49,170 nt of DNA from Anaerolineaceae bacterium (GTDB lineage Bacteria > Chloroflexota > Anaerolineae > Anaerolineales > Anaerolineaceae). The first letter of the stretch is position 1; each line of letters begins with the position of its first letter. Positions 25,190 to 33,185 of the stretch are shown here, one piece after another. The notes under the pieces were generated by a model, which saw only the letters and a list, made by a program, of their open reading frames with translations, made no database searches and was not told the DNA's origin. Made by a program: the position numbers and the translations under genes. The DNA lies in NCBI GenBank assembly GCA_003524305.1, contig DQHW01000030.1:37631-86800 (forward strand). Reading direction: 5' to 3'.

Positions 25190-25773
25190 TTTCCAGGCTC
25201 CGCAAGAATTTCAAGTGCCACATTATAATCCGCACAAAAATTGATCAATTCGTCTCTGATTTGTTTTTCTGGATAAGCAAAATAAACTGTTCCCTCAGGT
25301 ACCAGTCCTGAAAGATCCATGCCGCTCCATAACACCTCTGTCTTTTCAGGCAGCATGGCCAATACCTGTTTGATACTTTCGACACTCGATACTGTGATTT
25401 TCACAAACCCACTTTCACTTACCTGACTGTCTGGGGTCATCAATTCTTCAAAAGTTTTTAACCGGTTGGTGCCAGTGATCAGGGTGAAGTTCCAGTCATC
25501 GCCAGACTGCCATGAAACCAACTCATAGCCTTTCATGGATTCAGGCAATGGATTGGGAAAGTTATCCAGATCAAGGGTCGGCAGCGGCGTCGCGGCCTGG
25601 CGTGTTGCGGTGGTGGTGGGTGTCGGTTGAACCGTGCCTGCTGAATATGTCGGCGAAGCGGTCGGAGCTGGAGTGCTAACGTCGTTGATCGGAGACCAGG
25701 TTGAAATAGTAGCCGGCCGCTCACAGGCTGCGAGTAAAAAGAGGATGAAAATAGAAATTAACAGTTTTTTCAT
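25186..25773 (-). CDS. Lipoprotein of unknown function
   Basis: 195 residues from the ATG at 25773. The signal peptide MKKLLISIFILFLLAAC ends in a lipobox Cys at 17, so the mature protein is lipid-anchored outside the cell. A Thr/Pro-rich linker (about 20-65) precedes a globular region of mixed strands and helices (about 70-195) that I do not recognise. An upstream in-frame start (25890) would add a non-signal extension that overlaps the GNAT gene and is unlikely. Overlaps add by 4 bases. Confidence 0.8.
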   Translation of the reverse strand: MKKLLISIFILFLLAACERPATISTWSPINDVSTPAPTASPTYSAGTVQPTPTTTATRQAATPLPTLDLDNFPNPLPESMKGYELVSWQSGDDWNFTLITGTNRLKTFEELMTPDSQVSESGFVKITVSSVESIKQVLAMLPEKTEVLWSGMDLSGLVPEGTVYFAYPEKQIRDELINFCADYNVALEILAEPGK

Positions 25774-25789
25774 GGGTCTATTGTAAAGG

Positions 25790-26347
25790 TTAAAGTGATA
25801 ATTCCAAAACAGGACGGCGTTCATCTTGCTTAATTGTTCTAAAACCCGCCTTCTCGTAGATCGAGAGCGGACCAGGCCACACATCTCCACTCTTAAGCCC
25901 TTTGCCTAAATGTGGATAAGCCTGAACTTTTTTGACCTCCTGGCTTTTAAGGACAGTTAATACCTCACTCAAGAATAAGTGTGAAACCCCCTTACCCATC
26001 ATTTCAGAATTGAGCACAAAACAGGTAATTGCCCAAACCGTTGGATCGGGATCAAGGTTGTATTTATTTAGCAAAGTTTTCCACTGGTCACGAGGCCCGC
26101 ACTGACACCAGCCTTGAGGAACATCTTTGATGTAAAGCAGAAAACCATCGTTTACATTCAGGGTAAACAATTCTTCGCGAAATTGGCGGTTTTGTTCACA
26201 AGTGCGATCACCCCACCCTTCATGGGATGGCTGCCACCAAAATACACAAAAGCAACAATCTCCAAACTCGCCCTCACCCAGCACTTTGAAAAAATCAGTG
26301 CGATTAAGAGGAGAAAGCCGCTCTATGCGCAGATTTTGGGTCAGCAT
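25790..26347 (-). CDS. GNAT family N-acetyltransferase (unusual Cys-rich N-terminus)
   Basis: 185 residues. The GNAT acetyl-CoA region is suggested by ITCFVLNSEMMGKGVSHLFLSEVLTVLKSQ (about 107-137), where the usual R/Q-x-x-G-x-G/A appears as MMGKGV, and by PLSIYEKAGFRTIKQ near the C-terminus. The N-terminal GDCCFCVFWWQPSHEGWG and GWCQCGPRDQW with four or more Cys and many Trp are distinctive and shared with a subset of small GNAT-like proteins. Substrate unknown. Overlaps the upstream GNAT gene by 7 bases. Confidence 0.75.
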   Translation of the reverse strand: MLTQNLRIERLSPLNRTDFFKVLGEGEFGDCCFCVFWWQPSHEGWGDRTCEQNRQFREELFTLNVNDGFLLYIKDVPQGWCQCGPRDQWKTLLNKYNLDPDPTVWAITCFVLNSEMMGKGVSHLFLSEVLTVLKSQEVKKVQAYPHLGKGLKSGDVWPGPLSIYEKAGFRTIKQDERRPVLELSL

Positions 26348-26787
26348 GGTGATGCCTTATCAGGAGCCACCAAATCATAAGACAAGATGGCAATATCTTC
26401 ACGCAACTTCCAGCCTGAAGCCTGCCAAAACGACAAACCCAAGGCGTTATCGTTGAATACCATGATGTGGCACTTTTGAATGTTTGCGGCTTTAAGAGCA
26501 TCAAGCGTTTTTTCCACCAGTCCCTGGCCAATGCCTTGGCGCCTGACGATGGGATCCACCGCAAGGTGATAGAGGTAGCCGCGGCGGCCGTCTGAGCCAG
26601 CCAGGCAGGTGCCCACCATTTCATCCCCCTGGCGGGCGACGAAACACAAACCGGGGTTGCGATCCAGAAAACGGCCGATGGCGCAGGAGGAATCTGCATC
26701 GCTCAAACCGATGCCGGGAAGGCGCTGCCAGAGCGCATAAGCCTCAACATAATCTTCTTTGGTCATTTCAGAGATCGTGTAAGTCAT
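26341..26787 (-). CDS. GNAT family N-acetyltransferase
   Basis: 148 residues with the complete core: SSCAIGRFLDRNPGLCFVAR, VGTCLAGSDGRRGYLYHLAVDP (strand 4), IVRRQGIGQGLVEKTLDAL (acetyl-CoA pyrophosphate loop RRQGIGQ), and NDNALGLSFWQASGWKLREDI. Likely a RimI/YhhY-like enzyme; substrate unknown. Its start lies inside the end of the nitroreductase gene (20-base overlap) and its end overlaps the next GNAT gene, so all are in one operon. Confidence 0.85.
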   Translation of the reverse strand: MTYTISEMTKEDYVEAYALWQRLPGIGLSDADSSCAIGRFLDRNPGLCFVARQGDEMVGTCLAGSDGRRGYLYHLAVDPIVRRQGIGQGLVEKTLDALKAANIQKCHIMVFNDNALGLSFWQASGWKLREDIAILSYDLVAPDKASPC

Positions 26788-27367
26788 GCTCCCTCATTTC
26801 TTCTTCTGATAAAACAGAATCTTCTTCGGATAATTTTTCTTTGCCGGTGCGTGGAAAGGTTCCCCAATGCACACGTTTGGTGTCATATTGAGTGCGTGCT
26901 TCTTTTTCTTCGGCAGGGTGACCGAGAATGATTAAGTTAAATGGCGTGACTCCTGCAGGCAGGTTCAATATGCTTTTGACCTGTCGCTCAAAAATATGGA
27001 CGGGGTGAATGCCAATCCAAACTGCGCCGAGCCCCATGGCGGTGGCTGCCAACAGAATGTTTTCGGTGGCAGCAGAACAATCTTGAACCCAGAATTTGTC
27101 GCCGGCTTTATTGGTTTGCATCCGTTTGCTGCCTAAAACGCAGATGGCGGCAGTGCCCTTCATTTTAGCAAACATCAGATTCCTGCGAAATTTTGCCAGG
27201 GTTTCTTCATCGGTGACCACAACAAACTCCCAGGGTTGGGCGTTCATCCCCGACGGGCCAGACATACCCGCTTTGAGCAGGGTGATCAGCTCCTCACGAG
27301 AGACTGGTTCTTCGGTGAATCTGCGGATGCTGCGCCGTTTGAAGAATACATCCAGAAAATCGTTCAT
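26768..27367 (-). CDS. Nitroreductase family FMN oxidoreductase
   Basis: 199 residues. FFKRRSIRRFTEEPVSREEL is the FMN-binding Arg-rich N-terminus of the family, and SGPSGMNAQPWEFVVV is the second FMN-contact motif. Also present are AATENILLAATAMGLGAVWIG and the LGHPAEEKEARTQYDTKRVH region. Reduces nitro compounds or quinones using NAD(P)H; physiological substrate unknown. Ribosome binding site GGAGG. First gene of the nitroreductase-GNAT-GNAT run. Confidence 0.9.
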   Translation of the reverse strand: MNDFLDVFFKRRSIRRFTEEPVSREELITLLKAGMSGPSGMNAQPWEFVVVTDEETLAKFRRNLMFAKMKGTAAICVLGSKRMQTNKAGDKFWVQDCSAATENILLAATAMGLGAVWIGIHPVHIFERQVKSILNLPAGVTPFNLIILGHPAEEKEARTQYDTKRVHWGTFPRTGKEKLSEEDSVLSEEEMREHDLHDL

Positions 27368-27382
27368 GAGTCCTCCAAAAGA

Positions 27383-27751
27383 TTATATGGCATCGCCAGC
27401 CACGAGATGGATATGCAAATGCGGAAAATCTTGATGAATACCGCCATTCACTATAAGGCGGTAACCTGCCTCTTCCAGACAAAAATCATTGATCATGCCT
27501 TGCGTCAAGGCGACAAATTCGGTATAAAGCGCAGGATCATTCTGAGGAAGCTGCATCCAATTGGTGATTTTTCGCTTTGGTACGATTAATATATGAATCG
27601 GGTAAGCCGGGTTTGGATGCGAAAAAACCAGCCAGTTCTGCGTTTCTCTCAACCGGCTAACCGGCACAAGTTTATCTGCATGTGCAAACAGAAAGCTGAT
27701 CAGCCTTGAGACTGGTTTACTATATAGAAATCTATGCTTCAAATCAGGCAT
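27383..27751 (-). CDS. HIT family hydrolase/nucleotide-binding protein
   Basis: 122 residues from the ATG at 27751, which has GGAGGG just upstream; longer in-frame starts (27811 or the ATG at about 27769) exist. The HIT triad is seen in HLHIHLV near the C-terminus, with ILIVPKRKITNWMQLP and NGGIHQDFPH earlier, as in HINT/Ap4A-hydrolase proteins. A TATAAT (27776-27771) lies 20 bases before the chosen start. It ends 16 bases before the nitroreductase start, so they are probably co-transcribed. Confidence 0.85.
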   Translation of the reverse strand: MPDLKHRFLYSKPVSRLISFLFAHADKLVPVSRLRETQNWLVFSHPNPAYPIHILIVPKRKITNWMQLPQNDPALYTEFVALTQGMINDFCLEEAGYRLIVNGGIHQDFPHLHIHLVAGDAI

Positions 27752-27851
27752 ATCCCTCCACGACAGACTCATTATACCGGCATATAAAATTGATTTTGCA
27801 TAAAATTTCAAATTTATTTAGAGTTATAATATCTTAATTGGAGTAATAAAA

Positions 27852-28496
27852 ATGGATTCTCAATTGTTCAGCAACGACCAAAAATATATGAAAATCGCAC
27901 TGTGGCTGAGCGCATTCACCATCCTCGCGAACCTGGTGGAAGGCGGTTTTTCAACTTTTTTCGGCGCACAGGATGAAACGTTAGCGCTCTTTGGCTTCGG
28001 TATCGACAGTTTCGTAGAAGTGATCTCAGCCATCGGCATCACGATGATGCTGGTGCGCACTTTCAGGAACCCTGATTCAACACGCTCCTCCTTCGAGGGA
28101 TTGGCACTCAAAATGACAGGCACCGGATTCTACTTGCTGACTGTCGGGTTGGTGATTACCTCCATTCTAAGCCTGATCAACCAAAAGAGGCCCGAGACCA
28201 CACTTGTGGGCATCATCATTTCATTGATCTCCCTTTCGGTGATGGTCTTTCTCTACCTCGCCAAGATGAAGACCGGTAGAGAACTCAATTCTGCGGCGAT
28301 CATCTCAGATGCCAACTGCACCAAGACCTGCATCTATATGTCGGTGGTGCTGCTCGTCTCAAGCCTGACCTTTGCCCTGACTGGTTTTGGTCTGCTGGAT
28401 GTACTGGGAGCGTTGGGCATCGCCTGGTTTGCCTTTTCTGAAGGTAAAGAGGCTTTTGAGAAAGCCCGTGGAGTTCACGAGGATTGCTGCGACTAG
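27852..28496 (+). CDS. Cation efflux (CDF-like) membrane protein lacking the cytoplasmic domain
   Basis: 214 residues with six predicted membrane helices. FGIDSFVEVISAIGI and ISDANCTKTCIYMSVVLL correspond to the metal-site helices 2 and 5 of cation diffusion facilitators, where DxxxD is normal; here Asp appears at GIDSFVE and SDANC. The usual C-terminal cytoplasmic dimer domain is absent: the protein ends in a short tail with HEDCCD. GGAG precedes the start and TATAAT lies at 27825-27830. Possibly a metal exporter; a general cation-transporter-like protein is the safe label. Confidence 0.8.
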   Translation: MDSQLFSNDQKYMKIALWLSAFTILANLVEGGFSTFFGAQDETLALFGFGIDSFVEVISAIGITMMLVRTFRNPDSTRSSFEGLALKMTGTGFYLLTVGLVITSILSLINQKRPETTLVGIIISLISLSVMVFLYLAKMKTGRELNSAAIISDANCTKTCIYMSVVLLVSSLTFALTGFGLLDVLGALGIAWFAFSEGKEAFEKARGVHEDCCD

Positions 28497-28501
28497 ATAA
28501 A

Positions 28502-28533
28502 ACATCCGGGCCATGTGACCCGGATGTTTTTTT
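28502..28533. terminator. Strong bidirectional terminator between cation transporter and RIO kinase
   Basis: ACATCCGGG (28502-28510) and CCCGGATGT (28519-28527) with an eight-base loop, then a T-run. The T-run ends inside the RIO kinase stop codon (28532-28534). Confidence 0.85.
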
Positions 28534-29557
28534 ATTTCTTTTGACCCTGCCAGGCGCGGCGATCTTCATCCTTTTCGGGGTCAAGGAAGTGCGGGTCGAT
28601 CTCGGGCTGGGTGGCGCGGCCTTTAGCCTTCCACATTTTAATTGCGAGCGATGGGGCGTCACAAGCCACACCCTGGGCTTTAAAATAGTCGCACACCCGC
28701 TGCACATCACGGGCGAAGATCCTCCAGGCATTGTGGTTCTCTTCGGGGTTGATGGCCTGTGGAAAGTCAATCAGGGTGATCTCACCATCCCAATAGAGAA
28801 TATTGTAGGCTGAAAGATCTGCATGAACCCGGTTGCAAGCCAGCATCAGCTCGATGTTGTGCAGCACGCGTTGAAAAAGCGGACGCGCTTCAGAAGGCGT
28901 TAAGTTGATCTCGTTCAAGGCGGGGGCGGCATTAAATTCGTCGCCGATGTAATCCATCATGATGGCGTTGTTGCTGCTGGCATACGGCCGCGGAAGATCC
29001 ACACCGCCTTCGTGAAGCACCTGCATGGTGAGGAATTCGTGACCGACCCATGAAGTATGCAGCAGTTCAAGACCGAAGGCAGAGCGCTTCTGCATGGCAT
29101 GGTAGGCCCGTTCGTCGAGGATGACCTTGCCATTGACATCCAGGTTTTCACGGCCTTCGCGGTAGAGATGGTCTTTACGCAGATTTCTAAACATACGCGG
29201 ACGGTAGATTTTCGCCGCCAGCAGGGGTTTACCAATGCGTTCAGGCGCCCGGCAGAGGTAGACCGTGGCTTCTTTGCCGCCCTTGACCACTGAAAGAATA
29301 TCTTCAAACCATTTCTGATCATAAAATTCGCTGATGGATTCCATCAGCCATTGTTTGTCATGCAGAGAGGCGTGGTAAGTAAAAGGATATTCCGCTTCGA
29401 TAAAAGGGTTTACCGTTTTGATTATCTGCTGCGATCCCTTTTGCTTAACAAGAGTCTTGCCTTTCTTGCGCTGCTGGTTGGATTTGTTGGCATGCGAGAG
29501 TAATTGCCGTTCTGTCATTTCATCAAGATCGTCTTGATCGACTGGGATGTTGTTCAT
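28532..29557 (-). CDS. RIO-type serine protein kinase
   Basis: 341 residues. RIO-family ATP site SVVKGGKEATVYLC near 88-101 with Lys in LLAAKIYRPRMFRNL; catalytic loop VHADLSAYNILYWDGEITLIDFPQA near 250-274, containing the His-Ala-Asp and Ile-Asp-Phe triplets. Archaeal and eukaryotic RIO kinases act in ribosome maturation; bacterial members are poorly characterised. The N-terminal 80 residues are basic and probably nucleic-acid binding, an inference. Long leader with promoter, small ORF and hairpin upstream. Only this gene follows the leader. Confidence 0.93.
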   Translation of the reverse strand: MNNIPVDQDDLDEMTERQLLSHANKSNQQRKKGKTLVKQKGSQQIIKTVNPFIEAEYPFTYHASLHDKQWLMESISEFYDQKWFEDILSVVKGGKEATVYLCRAPERIGKPLLAAKIYRPRMFRNLRKDHLYREGRENLDVNGKVILDERAYHAMQKRSAFGLELLHTSWVGHEFLTMQVLHEGGVDLPRPYASSNNAIMMDYIGDEFNAAPALNEINLTPSEARPLFQRVLHNIELMLACNRVHADLSAYNILYWDGEITLIDFPQAINPEENHNAWRIFARDVQRVCDYFKAQGVACDAPSLAIKMWKAKGRATQPEIDPHFLDPEKDEDRRAWQGQKK

Positions 29558-29600
29558 TTCTTTTTCTCTTTTTCTTTCAACAAAGCTTACATTTCAGATT

Positions 29601-29631
29601 AAACAAAAACACAGGTGTCAGGCACCTGTGT
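29601..29631 (-). terminator. Attenuator-like terminator in the RIO kinase leader
   Basis: On the minus strand ACACAGGTG, loop CCTGA, CACCTGTGT then TTTTGTTT. It lies between the leader ORF (29671-29721) and the kinase start (29557), where it would stop transcripts before the kinase gene unless an alternative structure forms. Confidence 0.75.
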
Positions 29632-29670
29632 TGGTTTAGTCTGCGATTGACTTAGAAAATCAAACCGGCT

Positions 29671-29721
29671 TCACGAGGCGCGCAACAATACACTTTTTGA
29701 GGTTGAGATGACTTTTACCAT
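29671..29721 (-). CDS. Putative 16-residue leader peptide
   Basis: ATG at 29721 with a perfect AAGGAGG nine bases upstream, encoding MVKVISTSKSVLLRAS and a TGA. It starts about 30 bases after a strong promoter and is followed about 40 bases later by the terminator hairpin. In the next frame the sequence continues as APREAGLIF and a TAA at 29652, so a frameshifted longer product is also possible. No similarity recognised; the call rests on the signals around it. Confidence 0.5.
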   Translation of the reverse strand: MVKVISTSKSVLLRAS

Positions 29722-29757
29722 ATTGTTGTGCCTCCTTCCGTTTTGTAAGATAAGGTG

Positions 29758-29786
29758 AGTGTATCAAAGGGATGGACGGGTGTCAA
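29758..29786 (-). promoter_or_regulatory. Promoter of the RIO kinase transcription unit
   Basis: Minus strand: TTGACA (29786-29781), 17-base spacer, TACACT (29763-29758). Start site expected near 29751, giving a leader of about 190 bases. Confidence 0.75.
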
Positions 29787-29839
29787 GTGGGAAGAGCCGA
29801 GAATCGAGAAAAGAGAGTTGAGAACCGTCAAAACCTGAA

Positions 29840-29980
29840 CAGATTAGTGAATAGTGAATCGTTAAAACCAGTAATTAGGAATTAGTAATCAGGCACTCAG
29901 GCTTAAGATAACCTGATTCCTTTTTGTTTTAGAAACCCCATTCGCTACGCTCAGGGGCGCACACTTGCCCGGGCTGCACA
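29840..29980. repeat. REP-like dispersed repeat, copy 1, with AT-rich direct repeats
   Basis: The stretch from 29936 (CCCCATTCGCTACGCTC then GGGGCGCACAC) matches similar elements near 34142, 37122 and 47178. Just upstream, GTAATTAGGAATTAG and nearby variants (29840-29900) recur near 32380. The surrounding 29787-30468 gap has no convincing gene. Confidence 0.6.
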
Positions 29981-30025
29981 CCTGCACTGGCAGCATGTGC
30001 CAGGGAGTGCTAGGGAAATCCACGC

Positions 30026-30197
30026 AAAGAAAACGAATAATTTTGATATTAATAATGTTCAATTTTCTTTGTCTTTGTTTTTCGTTTTTATGCACGAATC
30101 AAAAAAATGGGCTGATAAAGACATTTTGCAGATCAAAAAAGACATGCGATTATTCGTTTTTGTTTCAGTATTAAATCGGAAACAAAGAAAACGAATA
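30026..30197. repeat. Inverted and direct repeats in an intergenic region
   Basis: AAAACGAATAAT (30030-30041) and its inverse ATTATTCGTTTT (30149-30160) bracket about 107 bases. AAAGAAAACGAATA is repeated directly at 30026 and 30184. No coding potential seen. Confidence 0.5.
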
Positions 30198-30468
30198 CCC
30201 TTCACGGCGCTCGGGCACACGTAATAACAATTCCATAAAAACGACTCATAGCCGCTAATTTGGATATGTAAGGTGCTGAGAAGTGTTCAGTTGTTAAAGG
30301 ACAAGACCAATAAGTCTATAATTAATAGAACTAATATTCTAATTTGTCAAGAGTATTTTATTAATTATTTGATCTATAATTAATTCGTCAGTTCAACTAG
30401 AAAATAGATTCATTTACTCGGCGAACCCAGAAAATTGCATAAGGTTTTTCGCAATAAAAGGAATACCT

Positions 30469-31341
30469 ATGGCGAATTTATACCTTTATAAACGGGCATT
30501 TCGATTGATGAAAATCAACTTCCTTCTCATATTTATCGCTGTGTTTTTGTGCAGTTGTACCAGTGAAAGCAAATCAATCACCAATCCTTCAATCACACCA
30601 TCACTCGCCACACTGACCGCTCGAACCCAAATCGCAATTGAAGCGGCACCATTCATCGCCAACCTGGGCAGTGAAGATTGGAATACTCAATATGATGCTG
30701 TGAACAAAATTGCAGGTATGGGATCAGATGTTATCGATCTCTTATTTGTTGAACTACAGAACCCTGATGCGAACGTGCGAAACGGTGCCGTGCAAGCGCT
30801 TGGAAAGATTGACGACCCGCAAGTGGTTGAAATACTAATTCTAGCTTTGCAGGATGTAGATTGGCATGTGCGTTACACAGCCGCCCAGGATCTGGGGATG
30901 TACAAAGATAAACGGGCTGTAGAGCCGCTTATTCAGGCTTTACAGGAAGACATGGATAATGGGGTAAGGTTTTCTGCGGCCTTATCCCTAGGACAAATCA
31001 AAGATAAAAGAGCTGTCGAAGCATTGATTGAAGCTTTGAAGGACCAAAATGACACCGTCCGTCTTTATTCGGCCATGTCCTTATCTGAGATCGGCGGCTC
31101 AAAAGCAAGAAGGGCGTTATTGCAAATCAAAGATATTCAGACCATTGCTTTAATCCATAATTACTACATTAAAAATGGTGGAGGCACTTATGTTCCTTTG
31201 TTAATTCAAGCATTAGATCAATATGGGAATCAAGCGATGTTGATAGATTACTTAAATTGCGGCAACACACAATTGGAATCTGCGGCCTTCTTTTATGCCG
31301 AATCACATGGGTATACGATTGAGTACTTTCCACTAAATTGA
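30469..31341 (+). CDS. HEAT-repeat lipoprotein
   Basis: 290 residues. An N-terminal signal with a lipobox Cys in FIAVFLCSC (Cys at 30) anchors the protein outside. From about 60 it consists of PBS-lyase-type HEAT repeats, e.g. NVRNGAVQALGKIDDPQVVEIL, WHVRYTAAQDLGMYKDKRAVEPL and GVRFSAALSLGQIKDKRAVEAL, each about 31 residues. These helical solenoids bind other proteins. The start at 30469 has AAAGGA upstream; a start at 30508 would give a shorter signal peptide. A TATAAT lies at 30375. Function unknown. Confidence 0.85.
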   Translation: MANLYLYKRAFRLMKINFLLIFIAVFLCSCTSESKSITNPSITPSLATLTARTQIAIEAAPFIANLGSEDWNTQYDAVNKIAGMGSDVIDLLFVELQNPDANVRNGAVQALGKIDDPQVVEILILALQDVDWHVRYTAAQDLGMYKDKRAVEPLIQALQEDMDNGVRFSAALSLGQIKDKRAVEALIEALKDQNDTVRLYSAMSLSEIGGSKARRALLQIKDIQTIALIHNYYIKNGGGTYVPLLIQALDQYGNQAMLIDYLNCGNTQLESAAFFYAESHGYTIEYFPLN

Positions 31342-31493
31342 AAAGCTTATAATATTTTACAAGCGTTGGGAGAGATGGTATTTGGAGATAAATAACAAGA
31401 TTACTCTTCATGGCCATAAAACAGCATTTTCAAACCAAATCTGTAATTTTCTTTACTGATAAATAATAGAACAGAGTCTCATACCGGATTTGG

Positions 31494-31536
31494 TGCGTCG
31501 CCCCCTAAAACCATGGGGGACGACGCAGAAATTTTT
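31494..31536. terminator. Strong hairpin with T-run
   Basis: TGCGTCG-CCCCC and GGGGG-A-CGACGCA pair around TAAAACCAT, followed by TTTTTT. It lies 9 bases before the nucleotidyltransferase start; likely the end of the HEAT-lipoprotein transcript, or an attenuator. Confidence 0.6.
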
Positions 31537-31545
31537 TGAAAGCGA

Positions 31546-32379
31546 ATGATTATGAAATTCATCGACGACCCACGCATCCCCGACCAACCCTACCCTGAAC
31601 TGCGGAATGTACTGGAAGCCTTCGCAACCGCGGTTTCTGCAGAACTGGCAGACAACCTGGTTGGCGTATATATGATCGGGTCACTCGCAGTCGGTGATTT
31701 TGACCTCGACAGCGATATTGACTTTTTGGTGGTGACCAAAACCGAAATAACCGAACCAACCTCCAAACGGCTGCAAGCGGTCCAGGAAAAGATTTACACC
31801 ATGGATTGCTATCCTGCGCATCATTTGGAAGGCTCGTTTATTTGTATTGATGACCTAAATAATTGTCAAATTGTTGGCACAAAGGAACTTTATTATTTTG
31901 ACAACGGCAGCACCGAGATCGAAAAATCAGTGCATGACAACCAGTGGCATGTGCGTTGGATATTGCGGGAGCGCGGGGTGACGCTCGTCGGCCCCAAGCC
32001 GATTGAATTCATCCATCCAATTCCGCCAGAGGAACTACGCAATGAAATGAAAAGGGCGATGGCTGAAGTCATGATGTCGTTCGAAGCCGAAATTAACAAT
32101 CCGCGCTGTTTTTGGAACTCACGCTTCGGGCAGCCTTTCGCGGTGCTGACTTTCTGCCGTATGCTGCAAACCCTGCAGACTGGAAGAGTGGAGTCAAAGA
32201 AATCCGCGGCGGAGTGGGCGAAGGGGATTGTGAAGGCCAAGTGGCACAAGTTGATCGACGATGCGTGGATCGAACGCGAGGGGGTGCGGCACATGGTCAA
32301 AATCAAACAGCGTGCAGAACAATCCGTGTTGGAGGAGACGTTGGGGTTTATGAAGGATGTGGTTGGGGTAGAACAGTAA
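31546..32379 (+). CDS. Nucleotidyltransferase, ANT/AadA-like with DUF4111-type C-terminus
   Basis: 277 residues. The NT-fold active site GVYMIGSLAVGDFDLDSDIDFLVV (about 40-63) holds the GS and DxD metal residues as in AadA-type aminoglycoside nucleotidyltransferases, and the helical C-terminal part (about 150-275) resembles the DUF4111 domain. Resistance cannot be inferred: many such proteins have unknown substrates. A second in-frame ATG at 31552 has better spacing from GAAAG. It stands alone, between repeats. Confidence 0.82.
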   Translation: MIMKFIDDPRIPDQPYPELRNVLEAFATAVSAELADNLVGVYMIGSLAVGDFDLDSDIDFLVVTKTEITEPTSKRLQAVQEKIYTMDCYPAHHLEGSFICIDDLNNCQIVGTKELYYFDNGSTEIEKSVHDNQWHVRWILRERGVTLVGPKPIEFIHPIPPEELRNEMKRAMAEVMMSFEAEINNPRCFWNSRFGQPFAVLTFCRMLQTLQTGRVESKKSAAEWAKGIVKAKWHKLIDDAWIEREGVRHMVKIKQRAEQSVLEETLGFMKDVVGVEQ

Positions 32380-32461
32380 TCAGTAACGAGTAATTAGGAA
32401 AAACCCAGGTGAGCATTGGCTTGTTTATTTGCCATGCATTTCTTTCTCAAGTAAAGGGGTC

Positions 32462-33109
32462 ATGATGAAAATAAAAATTGGCGGCACAAAACCGGATAAT
32501 TTCGTTGACCGCTGGCCGGGGGAATTTGAAATCTTCTCGCATTTTGAGATGGCGCTTGGGATTCCGCATGCGCTGTTTTTGATCACCACGCTCAAAGAAA
32601 ACGGCAAACCCAATGTATGCTTTCAGTCGTGGAGTTCGTTTTACGGCGACAGCGGTGGATATTACGTGATGACCCCGCTGCTGATGAAATCGCACACTTA
32701 TCACAACATTTTGCGCGATAAGGAATTCTGTATCAATTTCATCAACGCCAGCTATTTTGAGGCCTGTTACCAGACCATTTTTAACAACAAAAATGAGACG
32801 GACGAGTTCACGGCAGGCGGATTCACTCGGGAGCCCGCCAGCCAGATCGCGGTGCCGCGCATCAAAGAGGCTTTCATGTCGCTGGAGTGCAGATTTCGAA
32901 GTGATTCTGATCTTTCCGGTAAGAGCATCCAATCGCTGGTGATCGGAGAGGTCGTATCCGCGGCAGTGGAGGAGGAATACATCAATGGCGCCGAGAAGAA
33001 ATACGGACCTGAAGGCTTCATGTATTACGGATATGCGTTAAAGGATTTTGCCTCAGGGGATGAAGGTGAACGCAAGGTCGCGTCGTTGAATGTGTTGAGA
33101 AAAGGGTAG
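32462..33109 (+). CDS. Flavin reductase family protein
   Basis: 215 residues from the ATG at 32462 with AAAGGGG four bases upstream (a longer in-frame start at 32429 lacks a site). PHALFLITTLKENGKPNVCFQSWSS, MTPLLMKSHTYHNI and KEFCINFIN resemble the FMN-binding split-barrel of flavin reductases, although the usual family sequence is only moderately matched. A Cys is in NASYFEACYQTIF. Substrate unknown. No partner oxygenase is nearby. Confidence 0.78.
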   Translation: MMKIKIGGTKPDNFVDRWPGEFEIFSHFEMALGIPHALFLITTLKENGKPNVCFQSWSSFYGDSGGYYVMTPLLMKSHTYHNILRDKEFCINFINASYFEACYQTIFNNKNETDEFTAGGFTREPASQIAVPRIKEAFMSLECRFRSDSDLSGKSIQSLVIGEVVSAAVEEEYINGAEKKYGPEGFMYYGYALKDFASGDEGERKVASLNVLRKG

Positions 33110-33185
33110 AGAGATAAATCCGCTTAATTCTTTTTTGATACAATCATGGCTATGTGTAAATGAGTGAGAGAATTGAGAGGATGAA

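Noticed and set aside
29840..29900. Short repeats resembling CRISPR spacing
   Set aside because: GTAATTAG-type units are irregular, few and not separated by unique spacers; no cas genes nearby.
29889..30224. Several 68-75 codon frames in the gap between RIO kinase and HEAT lipoprotein
   Set aside because: Both strands open by chance in AT-rich repeat sequence; no ribosome binding site and no familiar domain.
31546..32379. Calling the nucleotidyltransferase an aminoglycoside resistance gene
   Set aside because: Only the general NT active site and C-terminal helices are seen; substrate specificity cannot be inferred.
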